From the NCBI GenBank assembly GCA_034717915.1, contig JAYEME010000162.1, forward strand, positions 1 to 64,000: a stretch of 64,000 bases of DNA, written 5' to 3'. The first letter of the stretch is position 1; each line of letters begins with the position of its first letter. Made by a program: the position numbers and the translations under genes. Shown one piece after another: positions 1 to 8,226 of this stretch. This DNA is from Desulfuromusa sp034717915. GTDB lineage: Bacteria; Desulfobacterota; Desulfuromonadia; Desulfuromonadales; Geopsychrobacteraceae. Below the pieces are notes generated by a model, which was not told the DNA's origin, ran no database searches, and saw nothing but the letters and a program-made list of their open reading frames with translations.

Positions 1-76
1 GCAAAGATCAGGCCACGGGCAAATAACAATTCATACGCCCGAACAACCGAGGCAAAAACGAGAGGATTCGAGAAGC

Positions 77-107
77 AAACCCGACTACTTTGATAAAGGT
101 TGGGTTT
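77..107 (+). terminator. possible intrinsic terminator of an off-window gene
   Basis: Nine-base stem AAACCCGAC / GTTGGGTTT (one G-U pair) around a 13-base loop, running into a short T run. It lies just before the kinase gene and could end a gene located left of the window. The T run is only four bases, so this is weak. Confidence 0.35.
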
Positions 108-124
108 TCCAGTATGATTACAGC

Positions 125-1546
125 ATGCCGAGTGAATTTTTCACATTTCTGCTCTATCTTTTTTACGGAATGGCTTTTTTTGCCATCGGGGTCTCGATTA
201 CCTCCCGGGACACCCGTGCCAGTAATCTGAAAATTGCCAGTGTCCTGTGGCTGTTCACCCTGTTTGCTTACAGCCATGCTTTCCACGAATGGTTTGAACT
301 CTACCAGAGTCTACCATCACCATCCTTCCCGGAACAGTTCATCCCCCTGATCAATTTTTTAAAGCTAGCTCTGGTATTTGTCTCTTTCGGCTTCTTACTA
401 CTATTCGGGATACGAATTCTTCAACTAGTATTTCCCGATAAATACTGGTTACTTAACCTGCCGCCCATACTACTGGTGCTGCTGTTACTGATAACCATAT
501 TACCGTTGTCTGATACCCTTTCCAGCGAAGCCTTTACCTTTATCAATAGTCGAATCCGCAATTTTATTGGTCTTCCATCTGCTGCCTGTGCAGGTTTAGG
601 ACTGATTCTCTATTCCCGAACGGTGGCACATATCAGCAATAAGGGAGCAAAAAACTTTATCGGTGCCGGAATCGCTCTGCTGGCCTACGGACTGTTGACC
701 GGGGTTATCCCTTCGGGGACACATTTGCCGATTATAAATGCGCCAATAGAACTGTTCCGTGGGTTATCGGCCTTTGCAATGCTCCATTTCTTTATGAATG
801 CCCTGTATATCTTTGATGAGGAACGTAAGTTACTCACCGAAGAGCGACTGATCCGCTTCGCTAAAGCAGAAAAACTGCATGCCCTCGGCAAACTGGCCTT
901 TGGCATTGCCCATGAAATCAACAATCCACTGGCAAATATTTCCATGAATGTAGAAATGCTCAAAAGCGAACTTTCCAACCCTGCAAACAATGGACGAACA
1001 ACAAAGCGCTTCGATACAATTGATCGGAACCTTGATCGTGCTTCGAAAATTGCCAGAGAACTGCTGGCATTTTCGACAGATAAAGAGACTGAATTTGTTC
1101 CGAAATCGCTCAACGATATAATCGACAGTACCTTGGAATTACTTGGTTCGCGACGTAAAATCTATCGAATAACTGTGACTCATGGTGACATAGCAAATAT
1201 TTCAGCAATTCCCTGGAAACTTGAAGAGGTTTTTTTAAACTTGCTGGTCAATGCCATGGATGCAACCCCGGAGGGGGGAACAATCAGCATCACCACCTGG
1301 CAGGACGAGTCACAAATTTTTGCGCAGGTCTCCGACAATGGTAGCGGCATTCCAGCCGAATTGATAAATCAGGTCATGGATCCCTTTTTCACCACCAAGG
1401 AAGTTGGTCAGGGAACGGGTCTGGGACTCTCAATCTGCTACGGAATCATGGATTTACACGGTGGTAGCATAGAATTGGAAAGTAAGGACAACCTTGGGAC
1501 AACCGTTACCTTGACCTTTTCTCAGGAAGGAATCACTGATGACTAA
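125..1546 (+). CDS. membrane-bound sensor histidine kinase
   Basis: The N-terminal half (about residues 5-230) is made of several hydrophobic membrane segments and has no recognisable extracellular sensor domain. A HisKA dimerisation domain follows, with H-box HEINNPLAN and phospho-acceptor His near residue 263, then a HATPase domain with N-box NLLVNAMDA, G1 box DNGSGIP and G2 box GTGLGLS. It should autophosphorylate and pass phosphate to the response regulator whose gene overlaps its 3' end by 8 bases. The seven-helix-like membrane domain may sense a lipophilic or membrane signal, but that is inference. No clear ribosome site precedes the ATG at 125, and the frame stays open to the left edge, so the true start could lie upstream. 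Confidence 0.9.
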   Translation: MPSEFFTFLLYLFYGMAFFAIGVSITSRDTRASNLKIASVLWLFTLFAYSHAFHEWFELYQSLPSPSFPEQFIPLINFLKLALVFVSFGFLLLFGIRILQLVFPDKYWLLNLPPILLVLLLLITILPLSDTLSSEAFTFINSRIRNFIGLPSAACAGLGLILYSRTVAHISNKGAKNFIGAGIALLAYGLLTGVIPSGTHLPIINAPIELFRGLSAFAMLHFFMNALYIFDEERKLLTEERLIRFAKAEKLHALGKLAFGIAHEINNPLANISMNVEMLKSELSNPANNGRTTKRFDTIDRNLDRASKIARELLAFSTDKETEFVPKSLNDIIDSTLELLGSRRKIYRITVTHGDIANISAIPWKLEEVFLNLLVNAMDATPEGGTISITTWQDESQIFAQVSDNGSGIPAELINQVMDPFFTTKEVGQGTGLGLSICYGIMDLHGGSIELESKDNLGTTVTLTFSQEGITDD

Positions 1547-2180
1547 GATACTGGTCGTGGACGATGATCAAGATCTGCGGGAAAACCTTGTCGAAGTATT
1601 GAGTGATGCCGATTTTTCACCTGATTCCGCGGGAGACGGTCATGAAGCCATAGAAAAACTGGCAAGTGACAAATTTGATCTGGTGCTGCTCGATTCAATC
1701 ATGCCGGGAATGGGCGGCATGGAAACCTTACCGTTGATCAAACGAAAATATCCAAAAACCAAGGTCATCATGCTGACCGCATTCTCCACCGTTGACGGTG
1801 CAGTAGAAGCAATGCGCAAAGGAGCGGATGACTATATCACTAAGCCGTTCAAAATCAATGATCTGCTGGTCACCGTCAGACGCTGTCTGGAAGAAGCGAA
1901 ATTCGTTGCGTGTGGTGAAATGCTGAACATGGATGATACATTCAAGTGCCTGGCAAATTCTACCCGGCGTAAAACCCTGTCACTTCTAAAAGAACACGAT
2001 AAACTACGGTTTATGGATATTACCCGCAAACTGGATATTAACGACCACACCAAAGTAAATTTCCACCTGAAAATTCTCAAAGATGCAGCCCTTTTGGAAC
2101 AGGATGGGAGGAAATACTACCAGCTTTCGGCAAAAGGAAATAAAATCATCGAATGTCTAGGGACAATCACCTCTTGTTAA
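1539..2180 (+). CDS. response regulator with ArsR-like winged-helix output domain
   Basis: Residues 1-120 form a receiver domain with acidic pocket Asp8-Asp10, phospho-acceptor Asp52 (LLDSIMPG), Thr80 and Lys102 (ITKPF). Residues about 128-213 are a winged helix of ArsR/archaeal HTH type (FKCLANSTRRKTLSLL, then VNFHLKILKDAALLEQ), not the usual OmpR, NarL or Fis output. The start is supported by AAGGAA upstream and overlaps the kinase gene by 8 bases, so the two are translationally coupled partners. It probably binds DNA as a dimer; the most obvious local target is the secreted heme-protein gene that follows after 176 bases. The ArsR part shows no metal-binding cysteine pair, consistent with phosphorylation rather than metal control. 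Confidence 0.88.
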   Translation: MTKILVVDDDQDLRENLVEVLSDADFSPDSAGDGHEAIEKLASDKFDLVLLDSIMPGMGGMETLPLIKRKYPKTKVIMLTAFSTVDGAVEAMRKGADDYITKPFKINDLLVTVRRCLEEAKFVACGEMLNMDDTFKCLANSTRRKTLSLLKEHDKLRFMDITRKLDINDHTKVNFHLKILKDAALLEQDGRKYYQLSAKGNKIIECLGTITSC

Positions 2181-2207
2181 CATCCTGAAGTCACATTAGT
2201 TTTTCAA

Positions 2208-2220
2208 TTCTTGTGAAGAA
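2208..2220. promoter_or_regulatory. short palindrome, candidate operator
   Basis: Perfect inverted repeat TTCTT-GTG-AAGAA in the gap between the ArsR-type response regulator and the heme-protein gene. Position and symmetry fit an operator for a dimeric winged-helix regulator, but a 13-base palindrome in AT-rich DNA can arise by chance. Confidence 0.25.
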
Positions 2221-2356
2221 AAATTATCACTTTTCCGCCTCCTGATAAAATCAATTATCTAGAAATAATCACGTCCACTATTGTTTACTAAAACCATCAA
2301 GAAACTATTGCTTTTATGTGCCAGGACATCCACCCCACCCCTGAAAGGAGAACGTT

Positions 2357-3397
2357 ATGAAACAAAGTTATTTGATCCGCACCATGTGTCTGATTGTCAG
2401 CCTGATCTTCATCGGAGTGACTGCGCAAGCAGCCACAGTCTTGACCAGCGTCAAAACGGATAAACCGATTCTGCTTTCAGGTGCAGTTGACAACGCCTGG
2501 CAGAAAGCCGCTCCACTAAAGGTAACCGTTGATAACCTCCCCTATGAGCCGAACAACGGCTATGAAGGGATGCAGGAAACCACCGTCACCATGAAGTCGC
2601 TCTATGATGATGATTACCTCTATTTATTGCTCCAGTACAATGATCCGACCAAAAGCTTGGAGCGGTTTCCCTGGATCAAACAAGAAGATGGCAGCTGGAA
2701 ACAGATGAAAAATAAGGACAGCACCGGCCATGACAATACCTATTACGAAGACAAAGTCGGGATTTTCTGGGACATCAATACCAAGGGTTTTACCGAAGAA
2801 GGTTGCATGATTTCCTGTCATATGGATATCGAAGGTGACACCTCTGCAGGGCGTAAATTCACTAATAATCCTGGTGAGACTATCGACATGTGGCACGTCA
2901 AAAATGTCCGCACCAGCCCCTTGGGACAAGTTGATGACCAGTTCATGGACAGCACTAATAACGGAAAAGACAACAAGAGTTTTGGCCGTAAGGGCGATAT
3001 GAAAACCGGTGGTGGCTATAAAAACAATTACAATAAAGATAAGACCGGCCCTGCTTATATGAACTTTCCACCGAGTGATAAGTACAAGTACATGGTTGTT
3101 CCAACCCTGAAGACCCCATTCGTCGATATCTATAAACCAGGTGATGTGGTACCTGGAATCGTCATCGATGCCTTCCAGGGTCCACGAGCTGATATCGAGA
3201 TGCGCGGTAAGTGGGACAACGGAATGTGGACTGTAGAAATCCGGAGAAAACTGGTCACAACCGGTGAAAAAGCCGAAATTCAAGATGTGCAGTTTGATGA
3301 TCTGAAGAAAGATTACAGCTTCGGCATCGCGGTCTTCGACAACAGTCAAATTAACCATCTGTTCCATGATGAGACACTGACGCTGAAATTCAAGTAA
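2357..3397 (+). CDS. secreted ethylbenzene-dehydrogenase-related heme-binding protein
   Basis: 346 residues with a clear Sec signal peptide ending near TAQAA (residue 26). The mature part resembles the EB_dh heme-binding fold of type II DMSO-reductase gamma subunits and related cytochromes: a beta-rich domain with the signature stretch NPGETIDMWHVK and RTSPLGQVDDQF. It carries one CMISCH motif near residue 155, i.e. CX3CH rather than CX2CH. The role is most likely periplasmic electron transfer; no molybdoenzyme partner gene is nearby. GGAG seven bases before ATG supports the start. It stands alone behind the two-component pair and is followed by a strong terminator, so it may be the regulated target. 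Confidence 0.82.
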   Translation: MKQSYLIRTMCLIVSLIFIGVTAQAATVLTSVKTDKPILLSGAVDNAWQKAAPLKVTVDNLPYEPNNGYEGMQETTVTMKSLYDDDYLYLLLQYNDPTKSLERFPWIKQEDGSWKQMKNKDSTGHDNTYYEDKVGIFWDINTKGFTEEGCMISCHMDIEGDTSAGRKFTNNPGETIDMWHVKNVRTSPLGQVDDQFMDSTNNGKDNKSFGRKGDMKTGGGYKNNYNKDKTGPAYMNFPPSDKYKYMVVPTLKTPFVDIYKPGDVVPGIVIDAFQGPRADIEMRGKWDNGMWTVEIRRKLVTTGEKAEIQDVQFDDLKKDYSFGIAVFDNSQINHLFHDETLTLKFK

Positions 3398-3420
3398 GCC
3401 CTACTCAGCATCTGTATAAA

Positions 3421-3465
3421 CAACAGCCCGTCGGAGACTATTGCTCCGACGGGCTGTTGTTGTTT
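3421..3465. terminator. bidirectional intrinsic terminator
   Basis: Perfect 16-base stem (3421-3436 with 3444-3459) around the loop ACTATTG, with T-rich sequence on the plus side and A-rich sequence on the left. It separates the converging heme-protein gene and ssb and probably serves both. Confidence 0.88.
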
Positions 3466-3490
3466 CATCACAAACTATAGACAGATAGGA

Positions 3491-4003
3491 TCAGAAGGGA
3501 ATCTCATCATCCGGATTGAATACCGGTTCTTCAAACCCGCCACCCTGCTGTTGACTACTGTTACTATTCTGAATATTTTGATTTTGGTTCTGCCCTCCCT
3601 GATTATAGCTTTGACCGCCCTGACTTTGATTCTGCCCCCCAGCGTAGCCACTCCCACCACCGCTTTGATTATCATCACGGCTACCAAGCATTTGCATTTC
3701 GTTTATGACAACCTCAGAGATGTAGCGTTTATTGCCATCACGATCATCGTAGGAACGATTCTGAATTTTTCCCTCGATATAAATTTGTTTCCCTTTGTGG
3801 AGATACTTACCGCAAATTTCAGCAAGTTGACGCCAGGCAACCATATTATGCCATTCGGTTTTCGACTGTTTGTTTCCGTCACGATCTTTATAACGCTCGG
3901 TCGTTGCCAATGAAAACGTTACCACGGCATCACCTGAGGGAGTGTAGCGCAGATCCGGATCTTTACCAAGATTTCCAACCAGAATCACCTTATTAACTGA
4001 CAT
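3491..4003 (-). CDS. ssb: single-stranded DNA-binding protein
   Basis: 170 residues. The N-terminal OB fold (residues 1-108) begins MSVNKVILVGNLGKDP and includes WHNMVAW and IYIEGKIQNRSY. A glycine/glutamine/asparagine-rich linker follows, and the protein ends in the acidic tip DDEIPF that recruits replication and repair proteins. It coats single-stranded DNA as a homotetramer. GGAGG lies 5 bases before the ATG. Single-gene unit ended by the shared terminator at 3421-3465. Confidence 0.97.
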   Translation of the reverse strand: MSVNKVILVGNLGKDPDLRYTPSGDAVVTFSLATTERYKDRDGNKQSKTEWHNMVAWRQLAEICGKYLHKGKQIYIEGKIQNRSYDDRDGNKRYISEVVINEMQMLGSRDDNQSGGGSGYAGGQNQSQGGQSYNQGGQNQNQNIQNSNSSQQQGGGFEEPVFNPDDEIPF

Positions 4004-4243
4004 ATGTTCCTCCTATAAACATCTGAAATAACTAAAGTTATTGTCACCCACCTAAAGAAATATCAACTGGACAGAGGGCAAACTCTGCTGAGCAATTTAA
4101 TCAAACAGCCATAGCAATATCGGCAAGTTTTTATCTGTTTTTTGAACTAGGCATACTACACGTTTTGAATGGTTACTGAAAGTCAAATCCCCGGAATCCA
4201 AAACTAGCCACCCTGAATTAATGAATCGATGGAAATTTGCTGG

Positions 4244-4540
4244 CTATTTGTTTTCCAAAATCAGCTTAGTCCCGAAAGCAATAAACGCAGATCCGGCAAA
4301 ACCCTGTATCCAGTTTTGCGACCTTTTATAATGATTGCTTACCTTATTGGATGAAAACAGCAGAACAACGGCTGAATACCAGAGTAGCGATATTGATGTC
4401 ATCAGGGTCACACTCAGCAGACCAATAAGCATTGAAGTATCTTTGGGTAGTGCCGATACAAATATACTCGTAACAAACATGGCTGTTTTGGGATTTGAAA
4501 GATTCGTGAATAAACCCTTTTGCCAATCGTTAAACAGATT
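4244..4540 (-). pseudogene. LysE/RhtB-family exporter, 3' half only
   Basis: The C-terminal half of a LysE-type amino-acid exporter is intact from FNDWQKGLFTNLSNPK to the natural stop, with three hydrophobic segments. The N-terminal half, including the first membrane helices, is absent. The open frame continues to 4669, but its first 43 codons are only the antisense of the neighbouring lysR remnant. A complete member of the family is at 37311-37952. This is the left half of a deletion scar (see the lysR remnant). Confidence 0.75.
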
Positions 4541-4546
4541 TTGATG

Positions 4547-4795
4547 CCGCCATGGCGACCCTATCAGGTTATAGAATTCGGTTCGGTTGAGGGCATTCTC
4601 GGTTGCATTGCCGCTGGTATGGGGATTAGCTTTCTGCCTCGTTCGGTAGTTGAACGTCCACAGATTCAAAAAAACTACTCACTTCACTCCTTGCCTGAAG
4701 AAGTCGGCATGATGACCACTTGGCTTGTCCAGCACCGTCAAGAAACTCCCAGCAAAGCTTTGCTGGCATTCAGGAATTTAGTGGTGGCCAAATAA
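4547..4795 (+). pseudogene. LysR-family regulator, 3' end only
   Basis: Only the last ~80 residues of a LysR substrate-binding domain remain: RPYQVIEFGSVEGILGC, then AAGMGISFLPRSVVE, to a natural stop. The HTH and first subdomain are missing. With the lysE remnant it matches a divergent lysE/lysR pair from which both 5' halves and the shared promoter were lost in one internal deletion; the join lies between about 4540 and 4556. Neither fragment should be functional. Confidence 0.75.
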
Positions 4796-4810
4796 TCAAC
4801 AAACGAAGAT

Positions 4811-6222
4811 TTAGGATATTTTGCCAGTTGTGCCCCGGCTAGATCGTGTCAGCAGAAATGCCATCGGAATTGAACCGAGAGCAAAAAGAACACATAACTG
4901 ATAAGTAGTCTCCAAACCGATCCAGTCGCCCATAAATCCTAATGCAAACACCAGCACCGAACTGACACCAAAATTGATGAACATATACATGCTGTTCATA
5001 AAGGTTGGCATATTTGAATCAGTATCCTGAATACTGGCCATAAGCACCGGACCAGAGGCAAATAAAAATAATCCGAGAATGGCCAATATAATAATATTCT
5101 GCGTCGCTACAAATAACGCCATAGCCACAACAGAACCAATGCTGGAAATAATCAGAGTGTTTCTGCGTCCAATTTTATCCGAAATATTACCCGCACAAAA
5201 TGTTCCGATCACCCCAAAAAATTGCAGAACAGATAATGAAATCCCGGCAGACCACAGCGATGCCCCCTGCTGGGTTAAATAAACCGGCAGATAGAGGGTC
5301 AGCGCACTTTTCATCGCCGCCTGAAAACAGAGAAAAGCAGCAATCACACAAAAAAACCACCCATAGCGATGCAACAATTTGCGCGTGTCCCCTTTTTCTT
5401 TGGGCTTCTGCACGCTCCGGTCAACATCAAGATTCTTTAGCTTTATGTAGAGAACCACCGAGGCACCGACCCCCAGAGGGATTAATCGGTAAATTCCTTC
5501 CAATCCCCAGAGAGAGACGGCCGAAAGAACCAGCAATGGACCTAGGGTTCGGGCAAGTTCGCCGCCCACCATAAAGAAACTCATCCCCAATCCAACCTTG
5601 TTGCCAGAAGCCTCTTTCACAATCACCGGAGATGGAACATGAAACAGAGCCGCTGAAATACCGGCAACAATCAGCAGAATAAACAGCATCGTAAACGAAT
5701 TTGCCAATCCGACCAAACCCATGCTGATAGCCGTTATTGCCGGAGTCAGAATGACAAAATATTTGATNNNNNNNNNNNNNNNNNNNNNNNNNNNNNNNNN
5801 NNNNNNNNNNNNNNNNNNNNNNNNNNNNNNNNNNNNNNNNNNNNNNNNNNNNNNNNNNNNNNNNNNNGAAACAGAGCCGCTGAAATACCGGCAACAATCA
5901 GCAGAATAAACAGCATCGTAAACGAATTTGCCAATCCGACCAAACCCATGCTGATAGCCGTTATTGCCGGAGTCAGAATGACAAAATATTTGATCCCGGT
6001 TTTTTCTGCCAACAGCCCGAGAAATGGATTAAACAGAGCAGGAATCCGCCTGATGATATCGAGAAAGGCCGCCATCGACAGTGACATCCCCAGTTTATCA
6101 ATCAGCAACGGCAGCAACGGTGCTAAAAAAGCGGAGAAGGTATCGTGGGCAAGGTGGGCGAGAGATAAAATAATAACTTCTGGTTTTTTAAATTCGGTGT
6201 TCTGTTTCAATGGTTTTTCCAT
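4811..6222 (-). CDS. MFS efflux transporter, Fsr-like (interrupted by assembly gap)
   Basis: Major-facilitator transporter related to the fosmidomycin-resistance (Fsr) group: N-terminal SLAHLAHDTFSAFLAPLLP, then SAALFHVPSPVIVKEASG and GMSFFMVGGELARTLGPL, with 12 predicted helices in all. The reading frame is broken by 100 N at 5768-5867. The 127 bases on each side of the N run are identical; merging them removes 227 bases and restores one continuous frame of 394 residues, the normal family length. The gene is therefore probably intact. It should export a small molecule by proton antiport; the substrate is unknown. No clear ribosome site is seen before the ATG at 6222. Confidence 0.8.
5641..5767. 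repeat. 127-bp direct copy, left of gap
   Basis: Identical to 5868-5994 over its full 127 bases and ending exactly at the first N. Interpreted as the end of one contig overlapping the next by one assembly k-mer. Confidence 0.95.
5768..5867. other. assembly gap of 100 N
   Basis: Exactly 100 unknown bases, the conventional placeholder for an unsized scaffold join. The duplicated flanks indicate that no real sequence is missing here. Confidence 0.97.
5868..5994. repeat. 127-bp direct copy, right of gap
   Basis: Starts at the first base after the N run and repeats 5641-5767 exactly. See the gap entry. Confidence 0.95.
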
Positions 6223-6266
6223 ACTAAGTTGTTGTCATTTTACAACATGATGAGCGGAGACAGAAA

Positions 6267-6674
6267 TCAAGATACTTTGTCCAAAGCCGCACTGATCTCT
6301 TTCGGCAACTGTGGACGTCCTTTGGCATTGATCCCGGTTCCAGTCACCCGTGCCTTCAATACCAGTTTTTTCTCAGGCAACAAATAAACATCTTGAACAA
6401 AACGATAGCGTAAAGGGGAAATTCTCTCCAGAATCACCCCAATCATAAAACGGTCACCACTTTGCAAGGAATGTTTATAATCGACTTCCGCCCGGATGAT
6501 CACTAAACTGATCCCCCGCCTGACCAGTTCAGAGAAATCTAGTCCCAGCTGTTTAATAAATTCATGGCGACAATGTTCCAGATAATTCAGATAAACCGCA
6601 TTATTGACATGCCCCTGCATATCACACTCGTAATCCCGCACCTGAAATTCCAATTGAAATTGGTACTGTTTCAT
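6267..6674 (-). CDS. hotdog-fold acyl-CoA thioesterase (4HBT/YbgC-FadM type)
   Basis: 135 residues forming a single hotdog domain. The family signature is visible as VRDYECDMQGHVNNAVY followed by NYLEHCRHEF, with the catalytic Asp of the 4-hydroxybenzoyl-CoA thioesterase type replaced in context DMQGHVNN. It should hydrolyse an acyl-CoA or aryl-CoA in the cytoplasm; chain length and substrate cannot be read from sequence. Monocistronic on the minus strand next to the MFS gene, with a 194-base gap before the divergent Rrf2 gene. Confidence 0.85.
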   Translation of the reverse strand: MKQYQFQLEFQVRDYECDMQGHVNNAVYLNYLEHCRHEFIKQLGLDFSELVRRGISLVIIRAEVDYKHSLQSGDRFMIGVILERISPLRYRFVQDVYLLPEKKLVLKARVTGTGINAKGRPQLPKEISAALDKVS

Positions 6675-6808
6675 TCTCTCCTCGCTGAATCGACCAGATT
6701 GCAGCTTTTCATGTAGCCATATTCAGAGCAGAAAAGCAAACTTTCCCATGATCGAAATTGAAAGTTATTCGCCCAACACAATCTCCCATTAAAAAGTGTG
6801 CTTTATTC

Positions 6809-6837
6809 TTGACAGTATCAGTAGAGATTCCTATATT
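6809..6837 (+). promoter_or_regulatory. sigma-70-type promoter of the Rrf2-larE operon
   Basis: TTGACA at 6809-6814, 17-base spacer, TATATT at 6832-6837, about 31 bases before the Rrf2 start codon. It is a near-consensus promoter. Rrf2/IscR regulators commonly bind their own promoters, so an operator overlapping it is likely but not resolved. Confidence 0.75.
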
Positions 6838-6868
6838 GACTTACATAACGAATGACTAAGGAGAAGCT

Positions 6869-7345
6869 ATGAAACTTTCAACAAAAAGTCGCTATGGTGT
6901 GCGTGCCATGTTTGATATGGCCTTTCATGCCGGCACCTTGCCAGCGCAAATCAAGGATATTTCCCGGCGACAAAATATTTCACCCCGCTATCTGGAACAA
7001 ATATTTCAGGATCTAAAAAAAGCCGGATTGCTGAAAAGTCGCCGCGGTCCCCAAGGGGGTTATAGTCTGACAAAACCTGCCGAAGAGATCAGCATAAAAG
7101 AAATTGTCCTGGCCGCAGAGGGAGAGCTACTTCTGGTTAATTGCATTAAAGGGCGGCGTAAAGATGGTGAAGCGCCTCCAGCCTGTGAATTTGACAATCA
7201 ATGCCTGACTCAGCACATCTGGCAAGAAGGAAGCCGCATTCTCGGTGATTATTTTGCTTCGATCAGTTTAAAAGATCTGTGTGAGCAGGGACAGGAAATG
7301 GGACTGGAAAAAGAGCTCGATCATCGCTTTATGTATTTCATCTGA
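6869..7345 (+). CDS. Rrf2-family regulator with iron-sulfur cysteines
   Basis: 158 residues. The N-terminal winged helix begins MKLSTKSRYGVRAMFDMAFH and contains the recognition region SPRYLEQIFQDLKKAGLL and the wing RRGPQGGYSL. Three cysteines (near residues 91, 108 and 114: NCIKG, ACEFDNQC) occupy the place where IscR-type members bind a [2Fe-2S] cluster, although the spacing is longer than in IscR. It is probably a redox- or iron-sulfur-responsive repressor. AAGGAG precedes the ATG and a strong promoter lies just upstream. larE follows after 6 bases in the same operon. Confidence 0.9.
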   Translation: MKLSTKSRYGVRAMFDMAFHAGTLPAQIKDISRRQNISPRYLEQIFQDLKKAGLLKSRRGPQGGYSLTKPAEEISIKEIVLAAEGELLLVNCIKGRRKDGEAPPACEFDNQCLTQHIWQEGSRILGDYFASISLKDLCEQGQEMGLEKELDHRFMYFI

Positions 7346-7351
7346 GTTATC

Positions 7352-8161
7352 ATGACCCTGGATGACAAATATCAAAATCTACAAAATATTTTATCTGGTT
7401 TTGATTCAGTTGTGATTGCATTTTCCGGGGGGGTTGATTCAACCCTCCTGCTCAAAGTGGCCTGTGACAGTCTTGGAGCTGACAACGTTCTCGCTCTTAC
7501 TGCAACATCCCCGATTTTCCCCAGCTACGAAATAGAACAAAGTCAACAACTCGCCAATGATTTTGGTGTCCGACAACAGTTTATCGACAGTAACGAAATG
7601 GAACTGGCCGATTTTGTCAAGAATGAGCTGCAACGTTGTTACCACTGCAAACACAATCTGTTCAGTCTATTTCTGCACGAAATGGAAAAGAGCCGATTCG
7701 AAGCCTTGCTCGATGGTTCCAACCTTGATGATCAAGATGACTACCGGCCAGGTCAAAAAGCAATCACTCAGCTGAAAATCCGTTCACCACTTCTGGAAGC
7801 CAACCTCGGCAAACAGGACGTCCGAGAATTAAGTCGACAACTTAAGTTATCCACCTGGAACAAACAACCTTTCGCCTGCCTTGCCACCCGCTTTCCCTAC
7901 GGAACCAGGATTACTGTTGACCGACTGAAAATGATTGACCGATGCGAAACCTGGCTCCGTTTACACAATTTTTCACACTATCGGGTTCGTTGTTATGATC
8001 AGCTGGCTCGAATTGAGGTTGCCCCTGAAGATATTCCCAGATTACTGGATAAGACCCTCCGCCTTGATCTGGTTGAAACGTTTAAATTAAATGGATTTGA
8101 CTACGTGACCCTTGATCTGCAAGGATATCGCAGCGGCAGCATGAATGAGGTTTTACCGTAA
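7352..8161 (+). CDS. larE: LarE-type ATP-dependent sacrificial sulfur transferase
   Basis: 269 residues. An N-terminal PP-loop pyrophosphatase (FSGGVDST) is followed by RCYHCK and, later, FACLATRFPYG. These three cysteines match the LarE group in which they hold a [4Fe-4S] cluster instead of the single sacrificial cysteine. LarE inserts sulfur into the pyridinium dicarboxylate precursor of the nickel-pincer cofactor used by lactate racemase and relatives. No larA, larB or larC is in the window, so the use of the cofactor, or another sulfur-transfer role, is open. Its place behind an Rrf2 regulator suggests iron-sulfur control. Confidence 0.85.
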   Translation: MTLDDKYQNLQNILSGFDSVVIAFSGGVDSTLLLKVACDSLGADNVLALTATSPIFPSYEIEQSQQLANDFGVRQQFIDSNEMELADFVKNELQRCYHCKHNLFSLFLHEMEKSRFEALLDGSNLDDQDDYRPGQKAITQLKIRSPLLEANLGKQDVRELSRQLKLSTWNKQPFACLATRFPYGTRITVDRLKMIDRCETWLRLHNFSHYRVRCYDQLARIEVAPEDIPRLLDKTLRLDLVETFKLNGFDYVTLDLQGYRSGSMNEVLP

Positions 8162-8226
8162 ACCGTTTATTCAACGCTGAAATATTCGTGAAAATTTAAT
8201 ATAATTAAGCACCCGCAGGAGGAACT

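Noticed and set aside
1..93. C-terminal end of an upstream plus-strand gene in frame 1
   Set aside because: Thirty codons without recognisable protein features, overlapped by a hairpin; cannot be supported.
2624..3367. 247-codon minus-strand ORF
   Set aside because: Fully antisense to the well-supported heme-protein gene; composition reflects the complementary strand.
5641..5994. True tandem duplication in the MFS gene
   Set aside because: Exact 127-bp identity bordering a 100-N placeholder points to contig overlap.
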